Positions 17,868 to 28,311 of a stretch of DNA of 64,000 bases are shown piece after piece. The position numbers were made by a program, and so were the translations under genes. The stretch is from Halomonas sp. HL-93 (GTDB lineage Bacteria > Pseudomonadota > Gammaproteobacteria > Pseudomonadales > Halomonadaceae), in NCBI RefSeq assembly GCF_900086985.1, contig NZ_LT593974.1, positions 3,844,001-3,908,000 on the forward strand. The letters are read 5' to 3'. Numbering within the stretch: position 1 is the first letter of the stretch; each line of letters begins with the position of its first letter. The notes below the pieces were generated by a model. It saw only the letters and a program-made list of their open reading frames with translations, did not search any database and was not told the DNA's origin.

Positions 17868-19565
17868 TTAAAACTCTTCCCAATCGTCGTGTTCGCTAGG
17901 CGAAGACACCGTACGAGTGGGCGTAGTAGATGATGTTTTTGTGGCCGTTGCGGCCACTGCTTTAGGGGCTGAGTTAGGCGCACTGGTCTGCTGATGGGCC
18001 ACTTGCAACCCTACCAGCTTAAATACTGCAACCGCTTCTTCAAGCCGGTTGGCCTGCTCTTCCAACGAAGACGCCGCGGCAGTGGCCTGCTGCACCAACG
18101 AGGCATTCTGCTGGGTAACCTGATCCATCTGGCCGACCGCTTGGCTGACTTGCTCAATGCCGTCGCTCTGTTCCTGAGAGGCCGCAGAAATTTCATCCAT
18201 AATATCGGTGACACGGCGCACAGCGGTGACAACGTCCGACATCGTTGTCCCGGCCTGCTCGACCAGTGAAGAGCCTTGTTGAATCTGGGTGACCGAGTCA
18301 TCAATCAAGCTTTTAATTTCTTTGGCAGCATCGGCACTGCGGCTCGCCAAGTTGCGTACTTCCCCGGCCACAACCGCAAAACCACGGCCTTGCTCACCCG
18401 CACGAGCCGCTTCAACAGACGCATTAAGTGCCAAGATATTGGTTTGGAAAGCGATCGAGTCGATCACGGTAGTAATATCCGACACTTTTTGCGAACTGCT
18501 GGAAATGCCGTGCATCGTTTCCACTACCTGCTGCACCACGTCTCCGCCGCGCTCTGCCGTGGATGACGCATCCACGGCGAGCGTGCTGGCTTGGCGCGCG
18601 TTATCGGCATTTTGTTTCACCGTCGCGGTCATTTCCTCCATGCTTGAGGCAGTCTCTTCAATTGAGGCGGCCTGCTGCTCGGTGCGCGATGACAGGTCGG
18701 CGTTACCGCTAGCGATTTCCCGCGTGCCGTGGTGAATCTCACGGCTGCCTTCGCGTACTCGCGTCACGATATCATTGAGGCTGTTCTGCATGCGCTTCAT
18801 GGCGGTGTACAGCTGACCCACTTCGTTTTTACCGCCGGTCGGAATCGGCGTGGTGAGATCCGCGTCGGCAATGGTGTTGAGCTGAATGACCGCTTGGTTA
18901 AGTGGCCTAATGACGATTTTGCGCAGGCCTAAATAAATCAATACCGCTAAAAATAGAATGACCGCGAGCACTACCCATTCGAGCATAGTGTAAAAATTAT
19001 TAGTGTCATCAAGCTCTTGCTGCGCTTGGACGCCACGCTGACCAGCGTACTGAACGAACTCCGTGAGGGCGGCATCTTGCTCTTTACCAGGGGCGAACAT
19101 TTCCTCGCGAATTCTGTTGAATCCCGTGGTATCCATTTGGTCAAGCGCTTCTACCTGCTGATGGGTTAGCGCAAAAACAGCTTCAAAGGATGCTTCAACC
19201 TCTTGCCCTAACGCTTCACCACCGTCGCTACGCGGTACCGACGCAAAGCGATTAAAGCGGTCTTCTGCACGACCTAGCTGGTCTTGGGCAGATTCAAGAC
19301 GCGCCGTCGCTTGACGGCTACGCCCCAGCATAAATTCATTGGAGGCGATTTCCAGGTCGACCAGCGCGCCACTCCAAAGCGCATCGGCACGGTTAATTTC
19401 GTTAAGCTGCTGCACATTAATCTGGTCAATCGTCTCTACCATGCGCTGAGTCGCCTTGTCGGAAAGCGCGAAGATCAGCATGTTGGCCCCAACGGCCAGT
19501 AGAAACACAATTAACACTGCAATCACGGCAACATTAATACTCAGGTTGCGAAACATTCGATTCAT
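17868..19565 (-). CDS. Methyl-accepting chemotaxis protein with large periplasmic domain
   Basis: A 565-aa transmembrane chemoreceptor: TM1 at about 11-33, a helical periplasmic domain of about 155 residues (four-helix-bundle type by its heptad look), TM2 at about 192-212, HAMP, then the methylation helices and the conserved hairpin tip ([20 protein letters not shown]). The C-terminus ends WEEF, like the NWETF tether that recruits CheR and CheB in Tar/Tsr. The ligand is unknown. It sits between cheB and cheY, 39 bases after cheB, and has AAGGGA before the ATG. No sigma-28 site of its own is visible, so it probably depends on the promoter upstream of cheR. Confidence 0.93.
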   Translation of the reverse strand: MNRMFRNLSINVAVIAVLIVFLLAVGANMLIFALSDKATQRMVETIDQINVQQLNEINRADALWSGALVDLEIASNEFMLGRSRQATARLESAQDQLGRAEDRFNRFASVPRSDGGEALGQEVEASFEAVFALTHQQVEALDQMDTTGFNRIREEMFAPGKEQDAALTEFVQYAGQRGVQAQQELDDTNNFYTMLEWVVLAVILFLAVLIYLGLRKIVIRPLNQAVIQLNTIADADLTTPIPTGGKNEVGQLYTAMKRMQNSLNDIVTRVREGSREIHHGTREIASGNADLSSRTEQQAASIEETASSMEEMTATVKQNADNARQASTLAVDASSTAERGGDVVQQVVETMHGISSSSQKVSDITTVIDSIAFQTNILALNASVEAARAGEQGRGFAVVAGEVRNLASRSADAAKEIKSLIDDSVTQIQQGSSLVEQAGTTMSDVVTAVRRVTDIMDEISAASQEQSDGIEQVSQAVGQMDQVTQQNASLVQQATAAASSLEEQANRLEEAVAVFKLVGLQVAHQQTSAPNSAPKAVAATATKTSSTTPTRTVSSPSEHDDWEEF

Positions 19566-19604
19566 ACCATTCCCTTACAGCCCAAAGCTGACACGTTGTT
19601 GTCG

Positions 19605-20666
19605 TTATACGCGCTGTGCTCGTCCCGACGAGTCAATCAGCGACATTAACCGCGCAGGGATTTCGCCCAACGCAGTGACATCGGCGGCTCCCCCCATAGC
19701 AATCGCCTCGCGTGGCATACCAAAGACCACGCAACTTTCTTCATTTTGGGCGATGGTTGCGGCCCCAGCCTGACGCATCTCAAGCAGCCCGGCTGCACCG
19801 TCTTTACCCATCCCGGTGAGAATCACGCCAATGGCGTTTTTACCGGCTTGTTCGGCGGCGGAGTGAAATAGCACGTCCACCGAGGGGCGATGGCGATTGA
19901 CCGGAGGCCCATCGTCTAACCGGGCGACATAGTTGGCCCCACTACGCGCCAGTTTAAGGTGCTGATCTCCCGGCGCAATGTAGGCATGGCCAGGCAGCAC
20001 CCGTTCGCCATCGGCAGCTTCTTTGACGGTGATGCGGCACAGCCGGTCAAGCCGCTCGGCAAACGAACGGGTGAAACCTCCTGGCATATGCTGAGTAATC
20101 AAAATGGCCGGTGCATTAGCCGGCAGCGGCTCAAGCACGGCACGGATCGCCTCGGTGCCACCGGTCGAGGCGCCAATAATAATCAGCTTTTCACTCGAGA
20201 CCATGGGGGCTTTTAGCTGGACGGGGGGCGGCGTATTTTTATGCCGCGCCTGGCGTGGCCGCGAACGCGCAGCAGCCCGAAGCTTTTCAGCAATCTCATT
20301 GGCGTAGTCCATCATCCCGCTGCGGATGCCCAGGCTGGGCTTGGCGACAAAATCCAACGCCCCAAGCTCCAGGGCCCGCAGGGTAATTTCTGAGCCACTT
20401 TGGGTCAGCGAGGAGACCATCAGTACCGGCATTGGGCGCAGGCGCATTAAACGCTCGAGGAAATCCAGCCCGTCCATGCGCGGCATTTCCACATCAAGCG
20501 TCAGTACATCCGGGTTATGCTGTTTTATCAGGTCACGTGCGGCGATTGGATCGGGCGCTACCGCGACCACTTCCATATCGGGCTGAGAGTTAATAATTTC
20601 CGTCAATAAATCGCGGATTAGCGCTGAATCGTCTACACATAACACTTTTATTTTGGCTGCACTCAA
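19605..20666 (-). CDS. cheB: Protein-glutamate methylesterase/deamidase CheB
   Basis: The 353-aa CheB removes methyl groups from chemoreceptors to set adaptation. The N-terminal receiver has phospho-acceptor D58 (LTLDVEMP). The C-terminal esterase has the triad S167 (GASTGG), H193 (TQHMPGGF) and D289 (TGMGKDG). The linker at about 130-158 is basic and proline-rich. It lies between cheR and a chemoreceptor gene, 53 bases after cheR, presumably in one transcript with cheY and cheZ. Confidence 0.97.
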   Translation of the reverse strand: MSAAKIKVLCVDDSALIRDLLTEIINSQPDMEVVAVAPDPIAARDLIKQHNPDVLTLDVEMPRMDGLDFLERLMRLRPMPVLMVSSLTQSGSEITLRALELGALDFVAKPSLGIRSGMMDYANEIAEKLRAAARSRPRQARHKNTPPPVQLKAPMVSSEKLIIIGASTGGTEAIRAVLEPLPANAPAILITQHMPGGFTRSFAERLDRLCRITVKEAADGERVLPGHAYIAPGDQHLKLARSGANYVARLDDGPPVNRHRPSVDVLFHSAAEQAGKNAIGVILTGMGKDGAAGLLEMRQAGAATIAQNEESCVVFGMPREAIAMGGAADVTALGEIPARLMSLIDSSGRAQRV

Positions 20667-20719
20667 AGCACGCCTCCTTATCCGTCAAGCCGTCTGCCGC
20701 GCCAAGGCACGTTGATGAT

Positions 20720-21589
20720 TTATCTGTTTGCCAGGGTATAAACCGTTTGCCCACGCAGCTTGAATGCATCGCTGATGTAGGAAAAATTCTCCGAATGACC
20801 GGCAAACAGCAGTCCGTCGGGCTTGAGCAGGGGAGCGAAGCGTTTGAGGATTTTCGCCTGAGTCTCTTTATCAAAATAAATCATGATATTTCGGCAAAAA
20901 ATCACGTCAAAGGGGCCTTTAACCGGCCACTGGGGAGCTAGCAGGTTCATGGGCATAAACTCGACCAGCGACGTCACTTCGGGCCTTACACGGGCTAAGC
21001 CAGTGTGATTACCAGCGCCTTTCTGAAAAAAACGCTTCACACGTACTTCGTCTAGCTTGCGCACCTGCTCCTGGGGGTAGATCCCTTTGCGCGCTTTATC
21101 CAACGCATCGGTGTCAATATCCGTCGCTATAACGCTGGACTGAGATGCACGCCCGCCGAGCGTTTCGAGCAGCGTCATCGCAATCGAGTAAGGTTCTTCA
21201 CCGGTCGACGCGGCGGAGCACCACACCGAGACAGGTTCTTGCTTATGCTTTATATGCTCAGCTAATAACGGAAAGTGGTGGGACTCACGAAAAAACGCCG
21301 TAAGGTTCGTCGTTAGCGCATTAGTAAACGCCTCCCACTCTTTAGCATCAGGCTGACGATCAAGGCGGGCGAGGTAGTCGCTAAACCGAGTCATGCCGTG
21401 ATGGCGTAGCCGCTTCGCCAAACGGCTGTAGACCATTTCGCGCTTGTGTTCGGCCAGCACAATGCCGGCACGCTGATAAATCAGCTCGCGGACACGGGTA
21501 AAGTCAGCATCCGTCAGCTCCAGGTCGCGCTCAATTTGGCTGCCTGACGCCCACTGGCCGATGTCGACTCTTTCACGTTGCTCGGTCAA
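20720..21589 (-). CDS. cheR: Chemotaxis protein methyltransferase CheR
   Basis: CheR methylates receptor glutamates using S-adenosylmethionine. The product (289 aa from this start) has the N-terminal helical domain (DADFTRVRELIYQRAGIVLAEHKREMVYSRL) and the methyltransferase fold (AASTGEEPYSIAM, then DVIFCRNIMIYFD). The TTG at 21589 is chosen because AGAGGAG lies eleven bases upstream and the length then matches E. coli CheR; a GTG at 21652 would add 21 residues but has no ribosome-binding site. A sigma-28 promoter lies about 170 bases upstream. The start remains uncertain. Confidence 0.93.
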   Translation of the reverse strand: MTEQRERVDIGQWASGSQIERDLELTDADFTRVRELIYQRAGIVLAEHKREMVYSRLAKRLRHHGMTRFSDYLARLDRQPDAKEWEAFTNALTTNLTAFFRESHHFPLLAEHIKHKQEPVSVWCSAASTGEEPYSIAMTLLETLGGRASQSSVIATDIDTDALDKARKGIYPQEQVRKLDEVRVKRFFQKGAGNHTGLARVRPEVTSLVEFMPMNLLAPQWPVKGPFDVIFCRNIMIYFDKETQAKILKRFAPLLKPDGLLFAGHSENFSYISDAFKLRGQTVYTLANR

Positions 21590-21757
21590 AATATTTCCCA
21601 CTCCTCTACAAAGCCTAACCCGCTTGCTGCTTAGCCACGGGGGTGGTTGCACGACACGGTGAGTCTGAGAAACAACCGATTGCTGGCACGAAAGGCACGC
21701 CGCCTTGATTTAACGACGCGCTTTTTTGCGGAGATGTTCTCTACCCCAGCTATTAAC

Positions 21758-21784
21758 TTATCGGCCTGAAACCCGCTTACTTGA
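21758..21784 (-). promoter_or_regulatory. Sigma-28 promoter upstream of cheR
   Basis: On the minus strand TCAAGTAA (21784-21777), 11 bp, then a perfect GCCGATAA (21765-21758). The -10 and spacing are exact for FliA; the -35 core TAAAG has one mismatch. It lies in the 221-base gap between the small chemoreceptor gene and cheR and would drive cheR-cheB-receptor-cheY-cheZ as a separate unit. Confidence 0.75.
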
Positions 21785-21810
21785 GCACTTTTGCATCACA
21801 GCGTTAACGT

Positions 21811-23103
21811 TTAAAACGCTTCCCATTCAGTTGCTGTTTCGGCGGTAGCTGGCACAGCAGAACGGGATGGCGGAGTGGCTAACGGGGTGGCCTGGCGGGG
21901 GGTGGTGGTTGGCGCCGTTAGCGAGTCAGCGACGCGAAAGCGCTCCACGGCTTCACGCAGTCGCCCGGCTTCACTTTCTAGCTCATTTGCACTGCTCGCC
22001 GCTTGTTGAACTAACTCAGCGTTTTGCTGAACCACTTGATCCATTTGCGCCACGGCTTGGTTAACCTGCCCAATGCCGTTACTTTGCTCTTCGGAGGCTG
22101 CGGCGATTTCATCCATGATGTCACTGACCCGCTGCACGGCGGCAACCAGGTCTTGCATCGTCTGACCGGCCTGGTTGACGCGCTCGGTACCGACATCGAC
22201 CTTGTTCAGCGAGGTGTCGATCAGGGTCCGAATATCCTTTGCCGCACTGGCACTTCGACTGGCAAGACTACGCACTTCTTGGGCGACCACAGCGAAGCCT
22301 TTGCCATGCTCACCAGCGCGTGCTGCTTCCACCGACGCGTTGAGCGCCAGAATATTGGTCTGGAAGGCGATATTGTCGATCAGGGTAATGATATCGGCGA
22401 CCTGATGCGAACTGGCGCTGATCTCACGCATGGTATCAACGATCTCGCCTACCTCATCGCCGGAGCGCCGCGCGGTATGGGTAGCATCTCCCGCCAGTTG
22501 GCTGGCTTGTCGAGCGTTATCGGCATTGTGGCCTACCGTTGAGGCGAGCTGCTCCATGCTTGAAGCGGTTTCCTCTAATGAGGACGCCTGTTGCTCGGTA
22601 CGCGATGACAGATCATTGTTGCCACTGGCAATCTGCTGCGAGCGCTCAAAGATTGAGGTACCGCTAGTGCGCACCACGCCCACCGTGTGCGATAGCGACG
22701 ACTGCATGTGCGCCATGGCAACGTAAAGGCGGCCAATTTCGTTATTACCCGGCGCGGTAATTTGCTGGCTGAGGTCTCCCTTGGCCATACGCTCGAAATA
22801 ACCCACTAAGTTATCTAATGGGCGCAGCACATTGGTCGCCACCCCCCATACCACGATGATCACCGTTGCGATGGTCACCATCACAACACCCAATAAGACC
22901 CAGCGGATCTGTGCGGCAAATGCATTAAATGCCTGCTGCTGCGAGGCTGCATCGTTGCTTTGGACGATGTCGGCACCATGGTGCAGGGCGTAGAGGCCAA
23001 TCCCGCAGGCCAACAACACCATCGCTGTCAATGTTACCAGTACCAGCCCCCAACTCAGCCGGACAGTCATGTTATTCATTACTTGACGTATTACCTGAGC
23101 CAC
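21811..23103 (-). CDS. Methyl-accepting chemotaxis protein with minimal periplasmic loop
   Basis: A 430-aa chemoreceptor. TM1 (about 16-39) and TM2 (about 68-91) are separated by only about 28 residues, too few for a standard ligand-binding domain. HAMP, the methylation helices and the signalling tip (EAARAGEHGKGFAVVAQEVR) are complete. The C-terminus ends EWEAF, a likely CheR/CheB-binding pentapeptide. The start is GTG with GAGGAG upstream; an internal ATG exists eight codons in. It may respond to energy state, membrane changes or a partner protein. It lies between cheW and cheR on the same strand. Confidence 0.92.
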   Translation of the reverse strand: MAQVIRQVMNNMTVRLSWGLVLVTLTAMVLLACGIGLYALHHGADIVQSNDAASQQQAFNAFAAQIRWVLLGVVMVTIATVIIVVWGVATNVLRPLDNLVGYFERMAKGDLSQQITAPGNNEIGRLYVAMAHMQSSLSHTVGVVRTSGTSIFERSQQIASGNNDLSSRTEQQASSLEETASSMEQLASTVGHNADNARQASQLAGDATHTARRSGDEVGEIVDTMREISASSHQVADIITLIDNIAFQTNILALNASVEAARAGEHGKGFAVVAQEVRSLASRSASAAKDIRTLIDTSLNKVDVGTERVNQAGQTMQDLVAAVQRVSDIMDEIAAASEEQSNGIGQVNQAVAQMDQVVQQNAELVQQAASSANELESEAGRLREAVERFRVADSLTAPTTTPRQATPLATPPSRSAVPATAETATEWEAF

Positions 23104-23118
23104 TCACCGATCTCCTCG

Positions 23119-23145
23119 CTATCAGCTACTCACCTGTTTCCTTTA
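23119..23145 (-). promoter_or_regulatory. Possible sigma-28 promoter before the small chemoreceptor gene
   Basis: Minus strand: TAAAGGAA (23145-23138), 11 bp, GCTGATAG (23126-23119). The -35 core is perfect and the -10 has two mismatches. Transcription would start about nine bases before the GTG and cut into the ribosome-binding site, which argues against normal use unless the real translation start is the internal ATG. Confidence 0.3.
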
Positions 23146-23203
23146 CGGCTGAGTGGCCGACCGAATAATCAAGCACGTCTCCCTGTGCCGCCAACCGTTA
23201 GTC

Positions 23204-23701
23204 TTACTGGTGGCTCGCGCCGTCTACCAGAGCCATCTCTTCGCTCGTCAGCAGCTTGTCGATATCGACGATCACCAACATGCGATCTTCCAGGCTGCCG
23301 AGTCCGCTCAGGAAGTCAGAAGATAGCGTGACACCAAATTCAGGCGCAGGTTTGATTTGATCGGGCGTTAGCGTCATCACGTCAGACACGCCGTCCACCA
23401 CGATACCCACGACGCGATCCGCGACATTGACAACGATCACCACGGTTTGACCACCGTACTCAACATTATCGAGGTGGAATTTGATGCGCAGATCGACGAT
23501 CGGCACAATCACGCCACGTAAGTTGGTGACCCCTTTGATAAAGTCCGGCGCGTTGGCGATGCGTGTTACGTTTTCGTAGCCGCGAATTTCCTGAACTTTC
23601 AAGATATCGATGGCGTACTCTTCGTCGCCTAACGAGAACACCAAAAATTCACGATTATCTGCTTCAGTCGCGTGGACTGCCCCGTTGTTTGCTTGGCTCA
23701 T
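23204..23701 (-). CDS. cheW: Chemotaxis adaptor CheW
   Basis: A 165-aa CheW-domain protein linking CheA to chemoreceptors in the signalling array. The CheW fold is evident from [43 protein letters not shown] and the later [10 protein letters not shown]. Its start overlaps the cheA stop by four bases (ATGA), so the two are translationally coupled. Length is normal. Confidence 0.97.
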   Translation of the reverse strand: MSQANNGAVHATEADNREFLVFSLGDEEYAIDILKVQEIRGYENVTRIANAPDFIKGVTNLRGVIVPIVDLRIKFHLDNVEYGGQTVVIVVNVADRVVGIVVDGVSDVMTLTPDQIKPAPEFGVTLSSDFLSGLGSLEDRMLVIVDIDKLLTSEEMALVDGASHQ

Positions 23702-25791
23702 GACGGTTCAGACTCCTTGTAAAAAGACATTGTTTGAGTATTGGCTGGTTTGCCAGCCTCTTTTTTTGCCCGACTTAGCCGATGCAGGCCGGAAATATCC
23801 AAAATAAGTGCCACGCTGCCGTCGCCGAGAATTGTCGCCGCCGAGATACCGGGCACCTTGCGGTAGTTGTCTTCAAGATTTTTGACCACTACCTGCTGCT
23901 GGCCAATCAGTTCGTCCACCAACATGGCGTAGCGGCGACCTTCGCCCTGCACAATCACCGCAATACTTTTGGTTGGATCGGTAATGGCGTTTTCAACGTC
24001 CAGCACTTCGTGAATCGCGATCACCGGCAGGTACTCGTCGCGCACCTTGAGGACCACATCGTCGCCCGCCATGGCATACATGTCATCCTTGCTGGGCTGC
24101 AGCGATTCCAGCACGGTGGAAAGCGGCAGTATGAAGGTTTCGCTGCCCACCTTGATCGACATGCCGTCCAGAATCGCCAGTGTCAGCGGCAGCACGATGC
24201 TGGTAATGGTGCCTTCACCTTTTTTGGACTGGATCTCAACGCGCCCGCCCATACCCTGGATGTTACGCTTGACCACGTCCATGCCCACGCCGCGTCCCGA
24301 CACGTCGGTGACTTCTTTGGCGGTGGAGAAACCTGGCGCGAAGATTAGCTGAAAGACCTCTTCGTCCGACATCGTATCGGAGACGTTCAGACCATTTTCT
24401 TTAGCCTTGGCGAGCAAGCGATCACGGTCTAACCCTGCTCCGTCATCACGCACTTCAATCAGGATATTGCCGCCCTGATGGCGGGCGGACAGGGTCAATT
24501 TGCCGGTGCGCGGCTTGCCGATCGACTCACGCACATCAGGCATTTCAATGCCGTGGTCGAGGCTGTTGCGCACTAAGTGTGTTAGCGGGTCGGTAATCCG
24601 CTCTACCAAGCTTTTATCCAGCTCAGTGGATTTGCCTTCAGTGATAAGCTCAATTTCTTTGCCCAGCTTGCCAGCAGTATCCCGCACGACGCGGGGGAAA
24701 CGGCTAAATACAAATTCCATGGGGATCATGCGGATCGACATGACCGATTCCTGCAGGTCACGGGCATTGCGCTGTAGCAGGCTCATGCCGTTTTGCAGCG
24801 AGCTATTGCCGACCGACTGGTCATCCAAATCGCTCACCGTTTGGTCAAGCATCGACTGGGTAATGATCAACTCGCCGACTAAGTTGATAATCTGGTCGAC
24901 CTTATCCACCGATACACGAATGGACGACGTCTCTGCAGCGGCTTTCTTGGCTTTGCCCTTAGCCGGTTCATCGCCCCCAGCCGCTTTGGCAGGCGCCGGT
25001 GTCTTGGTTTCTGCGGGTGCAGCTGGGGTTTTCTGTTCAGCCAGCGGGGTTGCTGACGCTGCGGGCGCTTGTGGGCTTGCCGCGCTGGCGGTAATCGGCT
25101 GAATGTCGATCTGGTTGGGCTCGATAATAAAGCACATCACCGCTTCAATATCGTCAGCGCTCACGCTCCCGTTGAGAATGACCTCGTAGCGTTTGTCGTC
25201 TCCCGACTGGGATTGGATATCGCCCAGCTGCTCAAGCTCTTCGACGAGCAGAACCCGGTCTTTTTCGTCGACGTTAATCAGCGCAACCTTCAGTTGGCCT
25301 TCGGCGGCATGGTCCGCCGCTTCTTCCTCGACGGAGGCGGCCTCAGCAGGCGCGGGCGTGCTCGTCAGCGGCGTTGTTTCGGCAGGCGCATCCAACTGCT
25401 GGCCAATTTCTTCCAGGGCGATTTGCTGAAGCGTCTGACAAATCCGCTCGTACGTCTCTTGATCAGGCTCTTCCTCGTTGCGGTAGGCATTGAGTTGCTC
25501 GTGCATGATATCTTTGGCCTCTAAAAATGTATCAACGAGGTCAGCCCGCAGCGCCAGCTCCCCTTTACGCGCGTAATCCAACAGGTTTTCGAGGATATGC
25601 GTTGTCTTCTGAAGCACGCTGAACCCGAAGGTGCCTGCGCCCCCTTTGATCGAATGTGCGGCACGGAAAATGGCGTTGAGCTGCTCGCTATCCGGATTAT
25701 CAACATCCAGCTCCAGCAGATGCTGCTCCATGTCCGCCAGCAGCTCTTCAGCTTCTTCAAAAAAGGTGTCAAAAAAATCAGCTATATCCAT
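23698..25791 (-). CDS. cheA: Chemotaxis sensor histidine kinase CheA
   Basis: The 697-aa CheA contains P1 with the phosphorylated H46 ([15 protein letters not shown]), a P2 CheY/CheB-docking region, an alanine/proline-rich linker (about 235-285), P3 dimerisation ([15 protein letters not shown]), the P4 ATPase with N box ([10 protein letters not shown]) and G boxes ([10 protein letters not shown]), and the P5 CheW-like domain. It autophosphorylates under receptor control and passes phosphate to CheY and CheB. It lies 46 bases after motB and is coupled to cheW, the order seen in enterobacteria. Confidence 0.97.
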   Translation of the reverse strand: MDIADFFDTFFEEAEELLADMEQHLLELDVDNPDSEQLNAIFRAAHSIKGGAGTFGFSVLQKTTHILENLLDYARKGELALRADLVDTFLEAKDIMHEQLNAYRNEEEPDQETYERICQTLQQIALEEIGQQLDAPAETTPLTSTPAPAEAASVEEEAADHAAEGQLKVALINVDEKDRVLLVEELEQLGDIQSQSGDDKRYEVILNGSVSADDIEAVMCFIIEPNQIDIQPITASAASPQAPAASATPLAEQKTPAAPAETKTPAPAKAAGGDEPAKGKAKKAAAETSSIRVSVDKVDQIINLVGELIITQSMLDQTVSDLDDQSVGNSSLQNGMSLLQRNARDLQESVMSIRMIPMEFVFSRFPRVVRDTAGKLGKEIELITEGKSTELDKSLVERITDPLTHLVRNSLDHGIEMPDVRESIGKPRTGKLTLSARHQGGNILIEVRDDGAGLDRDRLLAKAKENGLNVSDTMSDEEVFQLIFAPGFSTAKEVTDVSGRGVGMDVVKRNIQGMGGRVEIQSKKGEGTITSIVLPLTLAILDGMSIKVGSETFILPLSTVLESLQPSKDDMYAMAGDDVVLKVRDEYLPVIAIHEVLDVENAITDPTKSIAVIVQGEGRRYAMLVDELIGQQQVVVKNLEDNYRKVPGISAATILGDGSVALILDISGLHRLSRAKKEAGKPANTQTMSFYKESEPS

Positions 25792-25837
25792 GCACCATCC
25801 CCTACCTTCACGTCAAAGTATTAGCACGAGCGCAGCG

Positions 25838-26836
25838 TCATTCGGCACTCGTTGCCTCTTGTTCTAAGTCTGGTTGTTCTATGTCTAGCGCTTGTTCCGG
25901 GTCTATCACTTGTTCCGGATTTTCTGCGGGTGGAGCATCATCGGGTATGCCGCCGCCGTCTTCCGCAGTTTCTGATAGCACCGTGGAAACATCGGTCTCC
26001 ATTACCACCGGATTACGGATGGCCTCGGCAATTTCGGGTAATAACACGATCAGCTCAATGCGACGGTTAATCGGATCGTCGGGCTCAGTGTCGGGCAGCA
26101 GTACCCGATCGGCATAGCCGGAAACGCGCAACAGTTGATCTGGATCAAGCCCTCCCGCGACCAACTCGCGGCGGGAGGCGTTGGCTCGGTCGTTCGACAG
26201 CTCCCAGTTGCTATACCCACGATAGCCCCCGGCATAAGGCACGTTATCCGTGTGACCACCGATACTCAGGTCGTTGGGCAACTCATTGAGCAGCGGCGCA
26301 ATGGTCCGTAAAAGGTTGCGCATGTAGGGGGCCACTTGGTCACTGCCCAACTCGAACATTGGACGCTGTTCGGTATCCAGAACCTGGATACGCAGACCCT
26401 CGCGCGTCAGGTCGAAACGCAGCTGTGAACGCAACTGACGTAGCTCAGGGTCGAGTTCAATGGCGCGCTCAATGCGTTCCTGTACCTCCATGAAAAAACG
26501 CCGCTCTTGCTGACTCGGGCGCGTCGCCTGCATTAAATCAATACGTGCGCGCTCACCATCGCTATGCGTCGGGTCAGGCCCGCCACCAGGAATAGCACTC
26601 GTGCTGCCCGAGCGATCCCCGCCGGTAATCGCGGTCGTCAGCGGCGTACTGAAGTATTCAGCGACACCCTGGCGCTCTTCGTCGCTGGAAACACTGAGTA
26701 TCCACAGCACCAGAAACAACGCCATGAGCGCGGTCATAAAGTCGGCAAGGGCAATTTTCCATGCGCCACCGTGATGCACATGCACGACTTTTTTGCGCCG
26801 AATAATTATCGGGCGCTTATCTCCCGCCGCACTCAT
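25838..26836 (-). CDS. motB: Flagellar stator protein MotB
   Basis: The 332-aa MotB has a basic N-terminus, one membrane helix with the proton-carrying D32 (LADFMTALMALFLVLWIL), a plug/linker region and the OmpA-like peptidoglycan-binding domain (GHTDNVPYAG...NWELSNDRAN). D32 sits exactly where it does in E. coli MotB. The tail beyond about residue 270 is acidic and proline-rich, longer than usual, and unassigned. It overlaps motA by four bases. This pair looks like the proton-driven enterobacterial type. Confidence 0.96.
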   Translation of the reverse strand: MSAAGDKRPIIIRRKKVVHVHHGGAWKIALADFMTALMALFLVLWILSVSSDEERQGVAEYFSTPLTTAITGGDRSGSTSAIPGGGPDPTHSDGERARIDLMQATRPSQQERRFFMEVQERIERAIELDPELRQLRSQLRFDLTREGLRIQVLDTEQRPMFELGSDQVAPYMRNLLRTIAPLLNELPNDLSIGGHTDNVPYAGGYRGYSNWELSNDRANASRRELVAGGLDPDQLLRVSGYADRVLLPDTEPDDPINRRIELIVLLPEIAEAIRNPVVMETDVSTVLSETAEDGGGIPDDAPPAENPEQVIDPEQALDIEQPDLEQEATSAE

Positions 26837-27702
26837 GCACTACCAGCCTTTTTTGCGTCGCGTACGTAATCTTCTAGCTCGTTAAAGGTGGGCCGCTCCG
26901 TGCTATGCAGCGCCTTACGACCAAACTCCACGGCCAACTGGGGTGCATAGCCGTGGAGGCTCGCCAAGAGCGTGACACGAATACACTGGAGCATTTTTTC
27001 AGCTTCTTTCGCCTGCCGATCAATAGTGCTGGCTACGGGGTTGATAAAGCCGTAACCCAATAAAATGCCTAAAAATGTCCCCACCAGCGCGTGGGCAATC
27101 ATTTCCCCCATTTGCTCTGGGCCAGCATCAGCGTAGGTCAATGCTTTCACCACTCCCATCACCGCCGCCACGATACCAAAGGCGGGCATCGCATCGCCGA
27201 CTTTGGCGATGGCATCAATAGGGATATGGGCTTCCTGCTCAAACGCCTCAATTTCGTGGAGCATCAACTCGTCAATTTCCATGGGCTCCATGCCACCGCT
27301 GACCATTAGGCGCAGGTAGTCGGTTAAAAAGTCCATGATATGTGGGTCAGCCAACACCGTGGGGTGCTCTTGAAATAGCGGGCTTTCCTGCGGGTTATCG
27401 ATATCCCGTTCGATCCCCAGCATGCCCTCACGACGAATTTTGGAAAGTAGCTTGTACTGCAGCGCCATCAACTCCATATACATGTTTTTGTTGTACTTTT
27501 TGGTGCGCTTCAGCTTCGGCATGATTTTGAAGGTGGCCTTGATCGCTTTACCGTTGTTAGCGGCAAGAAATGCCCCTATGCCGGCACCACCAATCATCAA
27601 CAGCTCCAGCGGCTGAAACAGCGGCCCCATACTGCCGCCCGCCAGCACATAGCCACCGAATACCGAAAGCAATACAACGATGTAACCTAAGAGGATCAGC
27701 AC
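26833..27702 (-). CDS. motA: Flagellar stator protein MotA
   Basis: The 289-aa MotA of the E. coli type has four membrane helices, the cytoplasmic FliG-contacting residues R90 (SKIRREG) and E99 (GIERDIDNP), and the conserved prolines in the channel region (VGDAMPAFGIVAAVMGVV). It follows flhC by 66 bases, reproducing the enterobacterial flhDC-motAB-cheAW order. No sigma-28 site is visible in that gap, so it may be read from flhDC or from a promoter I cannot recognise. Confidence 0.96.
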   Translation of the reverse strand: MLILLGYIVVLLSVFGGYVLAGGSMGPLFQPLELLMIGGAGIGAFLAANNGKAIKATFKIMPKLKRTKKYNKNMYMELMALQYKLLSKIRREGMLGIERDIDNPQESPLFQEHPTVLADPHIMDFLTDYLRLMVSGGMEPMEIDELMLHEIEAFEQEAHIPIDAIAKVGDAMPAFGIVAAVMGVVKALTYADAGPEQMGEMIAHALVGTFLGILLGYGFINPVASTIDRQAKEAEKMLQCIRVTLLASLHGYAPQLAVEFGRKALHSTERPTFNELEDYVRDAKKAGSA

Positions 27703-27768
27703 AAGCAGTGTCCTTCACTATTTCAATGGTCTGTAACGGAACCAACCACGCACCGTTGCGTCAAAAAA

Positions 27769-28311
27769 TCACGTCGCTTTCGACGCTGGCTTACACATTT
27801 GCCGCGTTTTGCCTGCCCGGGAAGGTGGCTGGCAAATACCGCACACATAATCGTGTAACGGGCTGTGGGCGTGGGCGACAAAATGCCCGCCGCAGCGGGT
27901 ACAGGGCGTCAGTTGAAGCAGGTCGCTCTCAAAAAACCGCACCAGTGTCCACGCGCGGGTCAAACCTAAAACCGGCTCGACGCCATCAACATCAATCTGC
28001 TCGCCGTACAATCTATAGGCCTTCACAAAGGCGTCAATTCGCTCGCAGCCAGCCACTTTCACAAGGCTTAAGTACATGTTGTAAAACAACGAAGAGTGAA
28101 TGTTAGGCAGCCACGTGATAAACCAATCGGTCGAAAACGGCAGCATGCCTTTCGGTGGCGACATCCCTCTTACTTCTTTGTACAGTTTGATCAGGCGAGT
28201 TCGACTGAGCTCCGTTTCAGTCTCCAGCACCTGCAGCCTTGCACCCAGTTCAATCAGCTCAATAGCGAGCTGCACCTGGTGCATTTCGTCTACTAAGCTT
28301 TTTTGACTCAC
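27769..28311 (-). CDS. flhC: Flagellar master regulator subunit FlhC
   Basis: The 180-aa FlhC is the zinc-binding, DNA-contacting partner of FlhD in the FlhD4C2 activator of class II flagellar genes. The four cysteines that hold zinc are present as CTRC...CGIC in the C-terminal third. The central helices ([21 protein letters not shown]) match the family. It overlaps flhD by four bases. FlhDC-type control is typical of peritrichous bacteria. Confidence 0.96.
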   Translation of the reverse strand: MSQKSLVDEMHQVQLAIELIELGARLQVLETETELSRTRLIKLYKEVRGMSPPKGMLPFSTDWFITWLPNIHSSLFYNMYLSLVKVAGCERIDAFVKAYRLYGEQIDVDGVEPVLGLTRAWTLVRFFESDLLQLTPCTRCGGHFVAHAHSPLHDYVCGICQPPSRAGKTRQMCKPASKAT

